From an uncultured Candidatus Melainabacteria bacterium (GTDB lineage: Bacteria > Cyanobacteriota > Vampirovibrionia > Gastranaerophilales > Gastranaerophilaceae): a DNA stretch of 14,009 nucleotides. Positions 1 through 6,485 of this stretch are shown here, piece after piece. The translations under genes were made by a program, and so were the position numbers. How positions within the stretch are numbered: position 1 is the first letter of the stretch; each line of letters begins with the position of its first letter. The notes beneath the pieces were generated by a model. It saw only the letters and a program-made list of their open reading frames with translations. It ran no database searches and was not told the origin of the DNA. The stretch spans positions 1-14,009 of the forward strand of contig CAKVND010000053.1 in assembly GCA_934777245.1 (NCBI GenBank). Reading direction: 5' to 3'.

Positions 1-845
1 ATAAAAATAATTTCCGGCTTTAATTCTATTGTATAAATATCTTTCACTGCTTGATACATTTTTACCATAAGTTCAAGCACATCTTCTGATGTCGCACCGC
101 CTTTATTCACGATAAAATTTGCGTGCTTATCCCAAACTCTAACCGTATCAGTTTCAAAACTTTTTACACCTGCTTTATCCAAAAGTCTTCCTGCTGAATC
201 GTTTTCAGGATTTTTAAAAACACTTCCCGCATTTGGGTCTTTCAGCGATGGTTGAATATTTTTTCTAAATGTCAAATTCCTTTCCATCAATTCTTTGATT
301 TCTTCTTGTGGAAGTTTTTTTAGTTCAAATTCGGCAGAAAGTAAAATATAACGTCCTTCATGTAAAATTGAATGTCTGTAAGAAAAATTCATTTCTGATT
401 TTTGTTTAAAAACAACTTCTTTAGTTTCTTTATCAAATAAACAGCAAGAAACAATTACATCTGCAATACATTGACCATGCGCGCCTGCATTCATATAAAC
501 CGCACCACCGATAGTCCCCGGCAATCCAATCAAAAATTCTAAACCGCTCAAAGAAACATCCGCAACTTTTTGAGATAAAAGCGGATCTTTAACACCGCAA
601 TCAGCATAAACTTTCGTACCGCGTATTTCAAAATTTTTCATCTCAGTCGTTAAAATAATATTTCCTTTATAACCGTTTGATGAAAACAAAACATCAGAGC
701 AGCTGCCAAGAACTATATAATTATCCAATTCTCTTAGCAAATTAGTAAATTCTTCCAATGTTTCAGGAAGGTAAAGTTTTTCGACTTGACCACCAATTTT
801 AAATGTTGTTAAATTTTTGATTTCGAAATTTTCTTTTATTTGCAT
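1..845 (-). CDS. murB: UDP-N-acetylenolpyruvoylglucosamine reductase MurB (3' end cut by window edge)
   Basis: MurB is the cytoplasmic FAD enzyme that reduces UDP-GlcNAc-enolpyruvate with NADPH to UDP-MurNAc, the second committed step of peptidoglycan precursor synthesis. Reading back from ATG at 845, 281 codons stay open to the left edge. Family marks are TTFKIGG (13-19, start of the FAD domain), the FAD-binding loop GLPGTIGGAVYMNAGAHG (107-124), SYRHS (155-159, with the substrate-site arginine), GSVFKNP (207-213, whose serine corresponds to the proton-donating serine of E. coli MurB) and LKPEIIF (275-281, with the conserved C-terminal glutamate). Nearly the whole protein is therefore present. 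An AAGGA Shine-Dalgarno at 853-857 lies 7 nt before the start. The usual GGGSN loop reads GSCSD (47-51), a mild deviation. It lies downstream of murC on the same strand, 188 nt away. Identification is secure; the missing end is only the window edge. Confidence 0.95.
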   Translation of the reverse strand, partial: MQIKENFEIKNLTTFKIGGQVEKLYLPETLEEFTNLLRELDNYIVLGSCSDVLFSSNGYKGNIILTTEMKNFEIRGTKVYADCGVKDPLLSQKVADVSLSGLEFLIGLPGTIGGAVYMNAGAHGQCIADVIVSCCLFDKETKEVVFKQKSEMNFSYRHSILHEGRYILLSAEFELKKLPQEEIKELMERNLTFRKNIQPSLKDPNAGSVFKNPENDSAGRLLDKAGVKSFETDTVRVWDKHANFIVNKGGATSEDVLELMVKMYQAVKDIYTIELKPEIIF

Positions 846-858
846 AATTTTTTCCTTA

Positions 859-890
859 AGTGAATAGGTGAATAAGGTAATAAGTGAATA
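859..890. repeat. Four tandem imperfect 8-nt repeats before murB
   Basis: Four consecutive octamers read AGTGAATA, GGTGAATA, AGGTAATA and AGTGAATA. The array begins 1 nt past the murB Shine-Dalgarno, so it falls in the murB leader (minus strand). Units differ by one or two bases. This is seen directly; a function in varying expression would be speculation. Confidence 0.7.
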
Positions 891-933
891 AGTTCGTTTT
901 AGATATTTAATTTGGTGTGTTGCGTTTTTCTTT

Positions 934-976
934 TGGGGGATAAGCCCCCACCCTAGCCCTCCCCCGAGGAGAGGGA
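934..976. repeat. GC-rich intergenic repeat with a short hairpin
   Basis: This is a GC-rich island in otherwise AT-rich DNA. TGGGGG (934-939) and CCCCCA (945-950) form a 6-bp stem with a 5-nt loop, followed by CCCTAGCCCT and then CCCCCGAGGAGAGGG. The pattern resembles dispersed GC-rich intergenic repeats known in many bacterial genomes. That it is such a family here is inferred from appearance and not from counting copies. Confidence 0.5.
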
Positions 977-1005
977 ATAACCAAGACGCGTTTTATTAAT
1001 TGTAG

Positions 1006-1024
1006 GTTGGGCTTTCAGCCCAAC
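1006..1024. repeat. Perfect 8-bp hairpin just after murC
   Basis: GTTGGGCT (1006-1013), loop TTC, AGCCCAAC (1017-1024) form a perfect stem that starts 9 nt past the murC stop codon. On the minus strand no T-run follows, so it is a poor intrinsic terminator. It could instead protect the murC 3' end or be a copy of a dispersed palindromic repeat. Confidence 0.6.
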
Positions 1025-1033
1025 AATAACTAA

Positions 1034-2371
1034 TTACTTATTCGCCTTTTCCAATTCTTTTCCCAACGCCGTAATTGTACCTGCACCCAAACCAATTACG
1101 ATGTTGCCGTTTTCAAGCGTCGGTAATAATTTTTCTGCAACTTCCTGCACATTACCGCCAATATATTCTGCGCCTAAATCTTTTGCGAAAGCTTGTCCGC
1201 TTATACCTTCAATCGGGTCTTCTGAAGCAGCATAAACATCTGTTACAACAACTCTACCGGCTTCAGAAAATGCATTCTTAAACTCTTTCCACAAAGATTT
1301 AAGCCTTGTATATCTGTGCGGTTGGAATACCGCAACAATATTTTCTTGCCCAAATTTAGAAGCTGCAGCATCCAATGTAGCCTTGATTTCAGTCGGATGG
1401 TGCGCATAATCGTCATAAACTTCTACGCCATTAATTTCACAAACCTTTTGAAAACGTCTTCCCATGCCGGTAAAATCTACAAAATAATCGGCAATAGCTC
1501 TAACGTTTACACCGGCTTCGTTTAAAGCTGAAACAACAGCCAAGGTGTTGTAAACATTATGAATTCCGGCTAATTGAATTTTCATGTTAGTTAAGAAGTT
1601 ATTATGATGATAGATTTCAAAAGATGTACCACCTCTTGAAAACTCAAGATTTTTAGCTACGTAGTCCGCATCATCAAGCCCGAATGTGATGAATTCTCCG
1701 CTCAATTCTTGAATACCAGCATTATCATTATTCACAATAACCTTTTTTGCTTGAGAAATCGCTTGATTGAAGGTTTTAACCAAATCCTTCATGCCATTTT
1801 TATAAAAGTCCAAGTGGTCTTCTTCTAAGTTATTAATAACTAAAATATCAGGATGATACTTAATAATTGTTCCGTCGCTTTCATCAAGTTCTGCAACAAA
1901 TTGCTTACCGCTTTTATGTTGAGCATTTGTGTTTAATTCTGGAATAATTCCACCATCTACAAAAGACGGATTCAAACATCCTTTATCAAGCACAAAAGAA
2001 GCTAAACCGCTTGTTGTAGTTTTACCGTGAGTACCTGAAAAACCGATAAAACATTTTCCGTTTTCTTGCGCAGTCTTAGCAATTTCTGCAAGCAAATCTG
2101 AACGGTGATAAATTGGCAAACCTAATTCTTTTGCTCTTACAACTTCAGGATTATTATCTCGAATTGCTGTACTTTTAATTATAATTGCGTCATTAGGCAC
2201 ATTTTCAGCTTTTTGTCCGATAAAAATTTCTGCGCCTAATTCTCTTAATTTATCTACATATTTTGAATCTACAATATCAGAACCGGAAACAGTATGCCCG
2301 TCTTCCAATAAATACTTGGCTAAACCGCTCATTCCTATTCCGCCTATTGCTATAAAATGATATCTTCCCAT
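1034..2371 (-). CDS. murC: UDP-N-acetylmuramate--L-alanine ligase MurC
   Basis: MurC is the cytoplasmic ATP-dependent Mur ligase that adds L-alanine to UDP-MurNAc, the first residue of the peptidoglycan stem peptide. The 445-residue protein has the normal length. The N-terminal Rossmann domain shows GGIGMSGLA (10-18). The central ATPase domain has the P-loop GTHGKTTT (113-120), ELDESDGT (161-168) and NNLEEDHLDFY (180-190). The HNVYN motif (271-275) leads to the C-terminal domain with the MurC signature YDDYAHHPTEI (319-329), which separates MurC from MurD, MurE and MurF. ATG at 2371 is supported by GGAGAG at 2375-2380. A TATAAT-like box (minus strand, 2398-2403) lies upstream but lacks a good -35, so the gene may also be read from the asparaginase gene 58 nt upstream. 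murB follows, giving consecutive pathway steps. Confidence 0.97.
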   Translation of the reverse strand: MGRYHFIAIGGIGMSGLAKYLLEDGHTVSGSDIVDSKYVDKLRELGAEIFIGQKAENVPNDAIIIKSTAIRDNNPEVVRAKELGLPIYHRSDLLAEIAKTAQENGKCFIGFSGTHGKTTTSGLASFVLDKGCLNPSFVDGGIIPELNTNAQHKSGKQFVAELDESDGTIIKYHPDILVINNLEEDHLDFYKNGMKDLVKTFNQAISQAKKVIVNNDNAGIQELSGEFITFGLDDADYVAKNLEFSRGGTSFEIYHHNNFLTNMKIQLAGIHNVYNTLAVVSALNEAGVNVRAIADYFVDFTGMGRRFQKVCEINGVEVYDDYAHHPTEIKATLDAAASKFGQENIVAVFQPHRYTRLKSLWKEFKNAFSEAGRVVVTDVYAASEDPIEGISGQAFAKDLGAEYIGGNVQEVAEKLLPTLENGNIVIGLGAGTITALGKELEKANK

Positions 2372-2429
2372 AATCTCTCCAATTCTAGATTAATTATATT
2401 ATAAAGAGAGGTTTATTTACAAGAAGCAA

Positions 2430-3323
2430 TTAAAGAATCAACGTTATATTACCGACAATTTGTCCATGCAAAGTTTTAATTGTTTTATCAAATTCTAAAT
2501 TCGCCCAGTTTAAACTATTAATTAATTCTAAAACCGCAATACGTCTAGCTTCCATTGAACAATCGTTTATTTTTACTACAAATCCTTCTTTTGTTTTGAT
2601 ATTAAAAACAATACAAAGCCCGCCAGCGCCAACTTTTGCAATCAAATTATCAGTTTTTTCAATAATTTCAGTATCTAAACGATTCTCTCCGCCAAAAAAG
2701 TATGGATTATTTCTTATTGCTTGAATTATCGGAGTATAATTCAAAAGTTTTTTATATCCTATTAACATATTTTTTAACGGCATGCTTAGAATTGGAACGC
2801 CACAACCATCAGTTGTTATAGGATAAGGTTGTTCGACTTCACACATTTGATTAATTTTATCTCTAATTGCAATTTGTAATGGATGATTTGGCTTATCGTA
2901 AGTTGTCATATCCCAGCCTTTTACCTTACAAATCACAAGAAAGCCGATGTGTTTGCCTGAACAATTGTTATGAATTGCAGTTGGTTCTTCGCCTCTAAGC
3001 AGCATTTTATCCTGCATACTTCTAGCAAGCGGAGCGTGAACTCCACATTTTAAAAGACTTTCATCAATATCAAACTTTTCAAGAATTTGACGTGCAATTT
3101 TTATATGGCATTCTTCGCCGGCATGCGAACCGCAACATAAAGCAAGTTCTTCAGAAGTTAAATCAATTCCATAATCAATGAGTAAAGTTGCTTGCAAAGG
3201 TTTGGCGCAAGAGCGTAAATAATACGGAGAGGTTTCATATAGTTCAGAAGATAACATATAAAGACCTTCATGAAATTCTTCTATCAAACCGTCTCGAATA
3301 TAATCTACGCGAAATTTGTTCAC
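2430..3323 (-). CDS. L-asparaginase, class 3 (Rhizobium etli-type, asparaginase II family)
   Basis: This is predicted to hydrolyse L-asparagine to aspartate and ammonia in the cytoplasm; there is no signal peptide. It belongs to the Pfam Asparaginase_II group typified by R. etli AnsA/ReAV, unrelated to the E. coli enzymes. The family's active-site pieces are all visible: RSCAK (37-41, Ser and Lys of the SxxK pair), GSHAGE (65-70), NNCSGKH (119-125) and DGCGVP (172-177). Cys121, Lys124 and Cys174 match the zinc-binding set of ReAV, and Ser38, Lys41 and Ser66 the catalytic set. GGENRLDT and AKVGAGG, also typical, follow near the C-terminus. At 297 residues it is slightly short at the N-terminus. 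The start is GTG at 3323, directly abutting the TAA of the upstream gene, with AAGGAAG inside that gene's end, so the two are translationally coupled. The substrate is inferred from the family. Confidence 0.88.
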   Translation of the reverse strand: MNKFRVDYIRDGLIEEFHEGLYMLSSELYETSPYYLRSCAKPLQATLLIDYGIDLTSEELALCCGSHAGEECHIKIARQILEKFDIDESLLKCGVHAPLARSMQDKMLLRGEEPTAIHNNCSGKHIGFLVICKVKGWDMTTYDKPNHPLQIAIRDKINQMCEVEQPYPITTDGCGVPILSMPLKNMLIGYKKLLNYTPIIQAIRNNPYFFGGENRLDTEIIEKTDNLIAKVGAGGLCIVFNIKTKEGFVVKINDCSMEARRIAVLELINSLNWANLEFDKTIKTLHGQIVGNITLIL

Positions 3324-4076
3324 TTAATTTTCTTCCTTGTGGTCTTTAATAAATGTAAGCAATGCATCTAATTTTTGTTTCAAAATTTCATTTTCTTCTT
3401 TCAAACGAGTATTTTCAACCCTAATATCAAAACTTTCTTTTTCAAGAGAAATTGAAGGAATATCGTCTGGATTAAGTGAAAATCTTTTTCCGGCTTCTTC
3501 TTTCATGAAAATAATACTCTTTACGTCTTTTTCACGAACAAAACCCATTTGAACCATAAGCTCTGCGATAAATACGTGTTTGCCGGATTCATTCATTTCT
3601 TTTTGTTTATCAAGAACTTCATCCAACTGCTCTATTGTCATTTTGCCTGCGCGGATAAAATATTCACCTGTTCTATATTTACCGGCAATAAACCCTGCAA
3701 TTGCACTAACTAAATTAGGCACTTCATTAGAAAAGAAGCCTGAAGTTTTGCAAAAAGTAAACGCTTTTGCGACTTCTTCCATCGTAAAATTATTTTCGAT
3801 TGCAATCTCAATCAAAGACATGCCTTTTGAACAACAATTCATAAAAGCATAAATACTTTCATCAAATTTAGACTCTTTTGTTAAAAGTTCATTTTGACCT
3901 AAATCAGACAAAGCCGGCTTATATATATGAAACAACTCACCTTCCGGCAAATCTAAGAACTCATTACTCAAATACGTATTTAAATCATTTGACAAATTAA
4001 GAAAAATTGTCTGTTTAATCCAAAGAGGAAAAGCAAGCATTTTTTCCATAAAATCTATAAATAAGCTCTTACTCAT
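3324..4076 (-). CDS. Unknown protein with HTH-like region and C-terminal coiled coil
   Basis: I do not recognise this 250-residue protein. The start is ATG at 4076, with GAAGGA at 4085-4090; a longer frame reaching 4142 has no ribosome site and reads through the spacer. Residues 87-115 (MSLIEIAIENNFTMEEVAKA and following) have the spacing of a helix-turn-helix or winged-helix segment. Residues 139-196 resemble the small helical N-terminal domains of GspE/MshE-type proteins (alternating AGKMT...LDEVLDKQ and MGFVREKDV units). Residues 214-250 are charged and heptad-like (ENTRLKEENEILKQKLDALL), a likely coiled coil. There is no signal peptide or membrane segment. It is the first gene of a minus-strand run with the asparaginase directly behind it, and it diverges from the flagellar operon. 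A regulatory or scaffold role is a guess. Confidence 0.7.
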   Translation of the reverse strand: MSKSLFIDFMEKMLAFPLWIKQTIFLNLSNDLNTYLSNEFLDLPEGELFHIYKPALSDLGQNELLTKESKFDESIYAFMNCCSKGMSLIEIAIENNFTMEEVAKAFTFCKTSGFFSNEVPNLVSAIAGFIAGKYRTGEYFIRAGKMTIEQLDEVLDKQKEMNESGKHVFIAELMVQMGFVREKDVKSIIFMKEEAGKRFSLNPDDIPSISLEKESFDIRVENTRLKEENEILKQKLDALLTFIKDHKEEN

Positions 4077-4171
4077 GAAATATATCCTTCTTTTATATGA
4101 TAACCTCAAACAAATTATATCATAAGATAATAGTAAGTACATAGGAATAAATGGATTAAGGAATTTTAAAT
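4077..4171. promoter_or_regulatory. Divergent intergenic region with a 7-bp inverted repeat
   Basis: This 95-nt spacer must hold the start signals for both the minus-strand coiled-coil gene and the plus-strand flagellar operon. TATGATA (4096-4102) and TATCATA (4118-4124) form a spaced inverted repeat. AAGATAAT (4124-4131) could be a -10 for the flagellar operon. TCAAA at 4106-4110 resembles a sigma-28 -35, but the spacing to the -10 is too short, so no sigma factor can be assigned. Confidence 0.3.
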
Positions 4172-4621
4172 ATGGGCATGGACGGTTTGTCTATCGCGAA
4201 TACCGGCGTGGTTAAAGAATCCACTTCCGCAGAAATAGCCAGCAAAACAGAGCAGGCTATGCAGGCTGAGCAAGCAAACTCTAATCGCCAAGTCAATGGA
4301 CTTAGCGTAAATCAACGCGTGCGTGAAAAAGATGAAAGTGACGAACAAAACAAGAAACAAGGTAAAAATCCGACACAAGAAACTTTTGACGATGGATTAG
4401 TTGAACCAAAAGAACTTGAGGAAGATGATTCTTCCGATATAGAAGATATTGAAAATCCTAATAAAGATTTTTATGTTAAATTAAATGTAAAAGATGATAT
4501 AATAGAATTATACGATAGCACTTCAAACAGATTAATAGAAACAATATCCGGTAATGAACTTGGAGAGTTAGTGCAAAAGCTCAATATGGCATCTGGAATA
4601 TTCATAAACAAGAAGGTATAA
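4172..4621 (+). CDS. flaG: FlaG-like flagellar protein
   Basis: FlaG proteins are small flagellar accessory proteins, often encoded beside fliD and fliS, that influence filament length. The 149 residues split into a polar N-terminal half, rich in Asn, Gln, Glu and Asp with little hydrophobic content (about 1-95), and a compact C-terminal part (96-149). That part, DFYVKLNVKDDIIELYDSTS then NRLIETISGNELGEL and SGIFINKKV, follows the FlaG pattern of a beta hairpin ending in a D..T.E.I..I..E segment. The usual IRQIP motif is only loosely kept (IETIS), so the family call rests on this weak match plus position. ATG at 4172 has AAGGAA at 4158-4163. fliS starts in the base after the stop, so they are co-translated. 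The acidic N-terminal half is unusual. Confidence 0.6.
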   Translation: MGMDGLSIANTGVVKESTSAEIASKTEQAMQAEQANSNRQVNGLSVNQRVREKDESDEQNKKQGKNPTQETFDDGLVEPKELEEDDSSDIEDIENPNKDFYVKLNVKDDIIELYDSTSNRLIETISGNELGELVQKLNMASGIFINKKV

Positions 4622-5077
4622 ATGCCACCAGTAAATCCTTATAACAAATACATAAAACAATACCAAGCAAGCAATGTAAACACAGCAACGCCTGAAAAAT
4701 TGATGATTATGCTTTTTGATGGCGCGTTACAATTTTTGCAAAAAGCTAAAACAGCAATTGCTGAGAAGAATTTAGTAGAGCGTTCTCAAAATATTGACGG
4801 TGCACGTAAAATCATAAGAGAGCTTATGCGAACAATTGATTTAGAAAATGGAAACGACGTTTCTAAGCAATTATTTCGACTTTATAATAAAATGGCAATG
4901 AATCTTATTAAAGCAAATGTTCAGCGTAATGCAAATTTAATAGATGAAGTTATTGAAGACATCTCAAATATTCGTTGGGGTTTTCAAAAAGCTATAGAAA
5001 TTCAAAATGGTACTACAACAATTGAAGATGCCATGAATGAACAGAATGCTCAAAATCAAACGAAAGGTGAAGCATAA
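4622..5077 (+). CDS. fliS: Flagellar export chaperone FliS
   Basis: FliS binds the C-terminus of newly made flagellin in the cytoplasm, stops it polymerising and delivers it to the type III export gate. The 151-residue protein has the family pattern throughout: NPYNKYIKQYQ (5-15), TATPEKLMIMLFDGALQFL (22-40), a helix with IIRELMRTIDLENGNDVSKQ (59-78), LFRLYNKMAMNLIKANVQ (79-96) and the closing IRWGFQKAI segment. The C-terminus is about 20 residues longer than the usual core and polar. AAGAAGG lies just before the start, which abuts the flaG-like stop. The stop TAA shares its last base with the ATG of the next gene (TAATG), a sign of translational coupling. Identification is secure. Confidence 0.93.
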   Translation: MPPVNPYNKYIKQYQASNVNTATPEKLMIMLFDGALQFLQKAKTAIAEKNLVERSQNIDGARKIIRELMRTIDLENGNDVSKQLFRLYNKMAMNLIKANVQRNANLIDEVIEDISNIRWGFQKAIEIQNGTTTIEDAMNEQNAQNQTKGEA

Positions 5078-5451
5078 TGCAAGACGAACAACAATTTGAG
5101 CAATTAATGCTTCAATATAACCAACTTAAAAATGGCTCGGAAGATATTGCCAGAATGATAGCAAAAGAAGATTTTGACAGCGCAATTACTATGATTAAAA
5201 ACCGCGAGCAACTATTTTTGAGCTGTAAATGCATGCGCAACTATTTAGAACTTACTCCTGTCCAACAAAAACAAGCAGATGAAATTCTTGAAGAAATTAG
5301 AAATTTAGAAATACAAAACATTAAAACACTTCAAAAAAACATGGATGAAGTTCAAGCAGAACTCAAGAAAACGCAACAATCACAAAAATTTCAACAAGCT
5401 TATGAAAATACTGATGAGCTTTCCGGAAGTATTGTAAATATTCAAGAATAA
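5077..5451 (+). CDS. FliT-like flagellar chaperone
   Basis: This 124-residue, all-helical protein overlaps fliS by one base and has the form of FliT or related export chaperones, which escort the filament cap FliD. The first half carries the usual 'length of linker, then Asp-Phe, then Arg-Glu' pattern (IAKEDFDSAITMIKNREQLF, 28-47), and the second half is a long heptad helix (residues 63-105). It ends in a tail with KFQQAYEN (103-110), similar to the short lysine/alanine/tyrosine tail of Bacillus-type FliT. There are no signal or membrane segments. Sequence conservation in this family is very low, so the call leans on length, helix pattern and position behind fliS. FlgN-like is the alternative. 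Confidence 0.6.
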   Translation: MQDEQQFEQLMLQYNQLKNGSEDIARMIAKEDFDSAITMIKNREQLFLSCKCMRNYLELTPVQQKQADEILEEIRNLEIQNIKTLQKNMDEVQAELKKTQQSQKFQQAYENTDELSGSIVNIQE

Positions 5452-5564
5452 ATTAAGTTTTGTAACAATTAATTCTCTTTATGAAATTATAACTTTTTTA
5501 TATACTTTAATAATACATAAGACATTAACAAAAGTTAGACACAAAGAGAGAGAAAGAGAATTTT

Positions 5565-5598
5565 AAACCTTCCTCTAAAAAAGGAAGGTTTTTATTTT
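5565..5598 (+). terminator. Rho-independent terminator after the flagellar operon
   Basis: AAACCTTCC (5565-5573) and GGAAGGTTT (5583-5591) form a 9-bp stem with a 9-nt loop, followed by a T-rich run ending at 5598. It lies 113 nt past the fliT-like stop. The stretch between holds a polypurine tract (5544-5560, AAGAGAGAGAAAGAGAA), so this may be a long 3' UTR or a separate short transcript. Confidence 0.85.
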
Positions 5599-5619
5599 GA
5601 AAATTTATTTAATTTGGCA

Positions 5620-6054
5620 TTATTTTTTTAAATAGTTGACAAGACCTTCTAATGCCAATGTGTAACTTTGTTCTTTGAAACCTACGACTTGCGCCACACA
5701 AACCCCAGACAGTAAAGATGTATGTCGAAATTCTTCTCTGGCATGAATATTTGTCATATGAATTTCAACAGTCGGAATCTGGACTGCTGAAATTGCATCA
5801 CGAATTACAACACTAGTATGAGTGTAACCGCCGGCATTTATCAAAATTCCGTCATAGTTACCCTTAGCAGTTTGTATTTTATCAACAATTTCACCTTCAT
5901 GATTACTTTGCCAAGCTTCAACTTCAGCTCCAAGTTCTTTACCTCTGTTAATAACAGAAGTTTCAATATCATTAAGAGTAGTAGAACCGTATTTTTCAGG
6001 TTCTCGAGTACCAAGCATATTTAAATTTGCACCATTTATAAGTAAAATTTTCAT
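5620..6054 (-). CDS. aroQ: 3-dehydroquinate dehydratase, type II
   Basis: AroQ removes water from 3-dehydroquinate to give 3-dehydroshikimate, the third step of the shikimate pathway to aromatic amino acids and folate. The type II enzyme is a cytoplasmic dodecamer that works through an enolate. The 144-residue length is typical. Visible motifs are NGANLNMLG (7-15), Arg17 and the catalytic Tyr22 (REPEKYG), QSNHEG (49-54), NAGGYTHTSV (73-82), EIHMTNIHAREEFRH (97-111) with the catalytic His99, and Arg110. No key residue is missing. ATG at 6054 is preceded by AAGGAT (minus strand, 6061-6066). It is a single gene facing the flagellar terminator and diverging from the 6161 operon. Identification is secure. 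Confidence 0.96.
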   Translation of the reverse strand: MKILLINGANLNMLGTREPEKYGSTTLNDIETSVINRGKELGAEVEAWQSNHEGEIVDKIQTAKGNYDGILINAGGYTHTSVVIRDAISAVQIPTVEIHMTNIHAREEFRHTSLLSGVCVAQVVGFKEQSYTLALEGLVNYLKK

Positions 6055-6160
6055 AATTAAATCCTTATAATTATTCCATTTCCGTACAGAAGAGGAAAAC
6101 CACTATTCCCTATTCACAATATTTATTATACAATATACACAATAAGAATGCGAGGAAAAA
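6055..6160. promoter_or_regulatory. Divergent promoter region, aroQ / RWYD-folE2 operon
   Basis: This 106-nt AT-rich spacer separates two divergent transcription units. A minus-strand TATAAT box (6125-6130) is a fair -10 for aroQ. On the plus strand TATACA or TACAAT near 6129-6139 could serve the other unit. Neither has a convincing -35, so exact promoters are not assigned. Confidence 0.35.
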
Positions 6161-6484
6161 ATGATTAATAAACGTTGGTATGATAGAGATCCTATTCTAA
6201 AAGAAGCATTAGAGCTTCTAAGACTTTCACCTGATGAAACAAAAACTGAAGCTGCGGAATTTATGCTTCAATTACAAGAACAAGTTGCAGGTGAAGTAAT
6301 TGAACACGTTTATGACATTATTAACACATATCAAGGTAAAGGTAATCGTTGGTATGATAACGATCCAATGATGTTAAAAGCAGTTGAATTATTGAGAAAT
6401 GCGCCTCCAAAAGTTCAGAGAGTTGCAGCGCTAAAACTTCTTATTGCGTTAGAACAAAAGAATTTTGAAGGAGTTGAAATCTAA
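6161..6484 (+). CDS. Unknown 107-aa protein with duplicated RWYD-DP motif
   Basis: I do not recognise the family. The protein consists of two copies of one 37-residue unit, residues 5-41 and 63-99, joined by a 21-residue linker. Aligned without gaps, 17 of 37 positions agree: RWYD-x-DP, then A-x-ELLR, P, AA, L and EQ. Each unit begins with a charged aromatic box and continues as two amphipathic helices, so a small helical repeat protein is likely. It is cytoplasmic, with no signal peptide, cysteine cluster or membrane segment. ATG at 6161 has GAGGA 4 nt upstream. The folE2 start lies 1 nt after its stop, and the end of this gene supplies the folE2 ribosome site. Co-translation suggests a link to folate synthesis, but this is inferred from position only. 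Confidence 0.75.
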   Translation: MINKRWYDRDPILKEALELLRLSPDETKTEAAEFMLQLQEQVAGEVIEHVYDIINTYQGKGNRWYDNDPMMLKAVELLRNAPPKVQRVAALKLLIALEQKNFEGVEI

Positions 6485-6485
6485 A

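Noticed and set aside
859..890. A CRISPR-like array
   Set aside because: The units are 8 nt, contiguous and without spacers.
4106..4131. A sigma-28 type flagellar promoter (TCAAA ... AAGATAA)
   Set aside because: The spacing is 12-13 nt instead of about 15 and the -10 lacks the CCG part; not good enough to assign.
4077..4142. N-terminal extension of the coiled-coil protein to 4142
   Set aside because: The frame begins without a ribosome site and would cover the GAAGGA that fits the ATG at 4076.
5534..5541. GTTAGACA as a further MarR operator
   Set aside because: Only one half-site is present with no inverted partner, far from the MarR operon.
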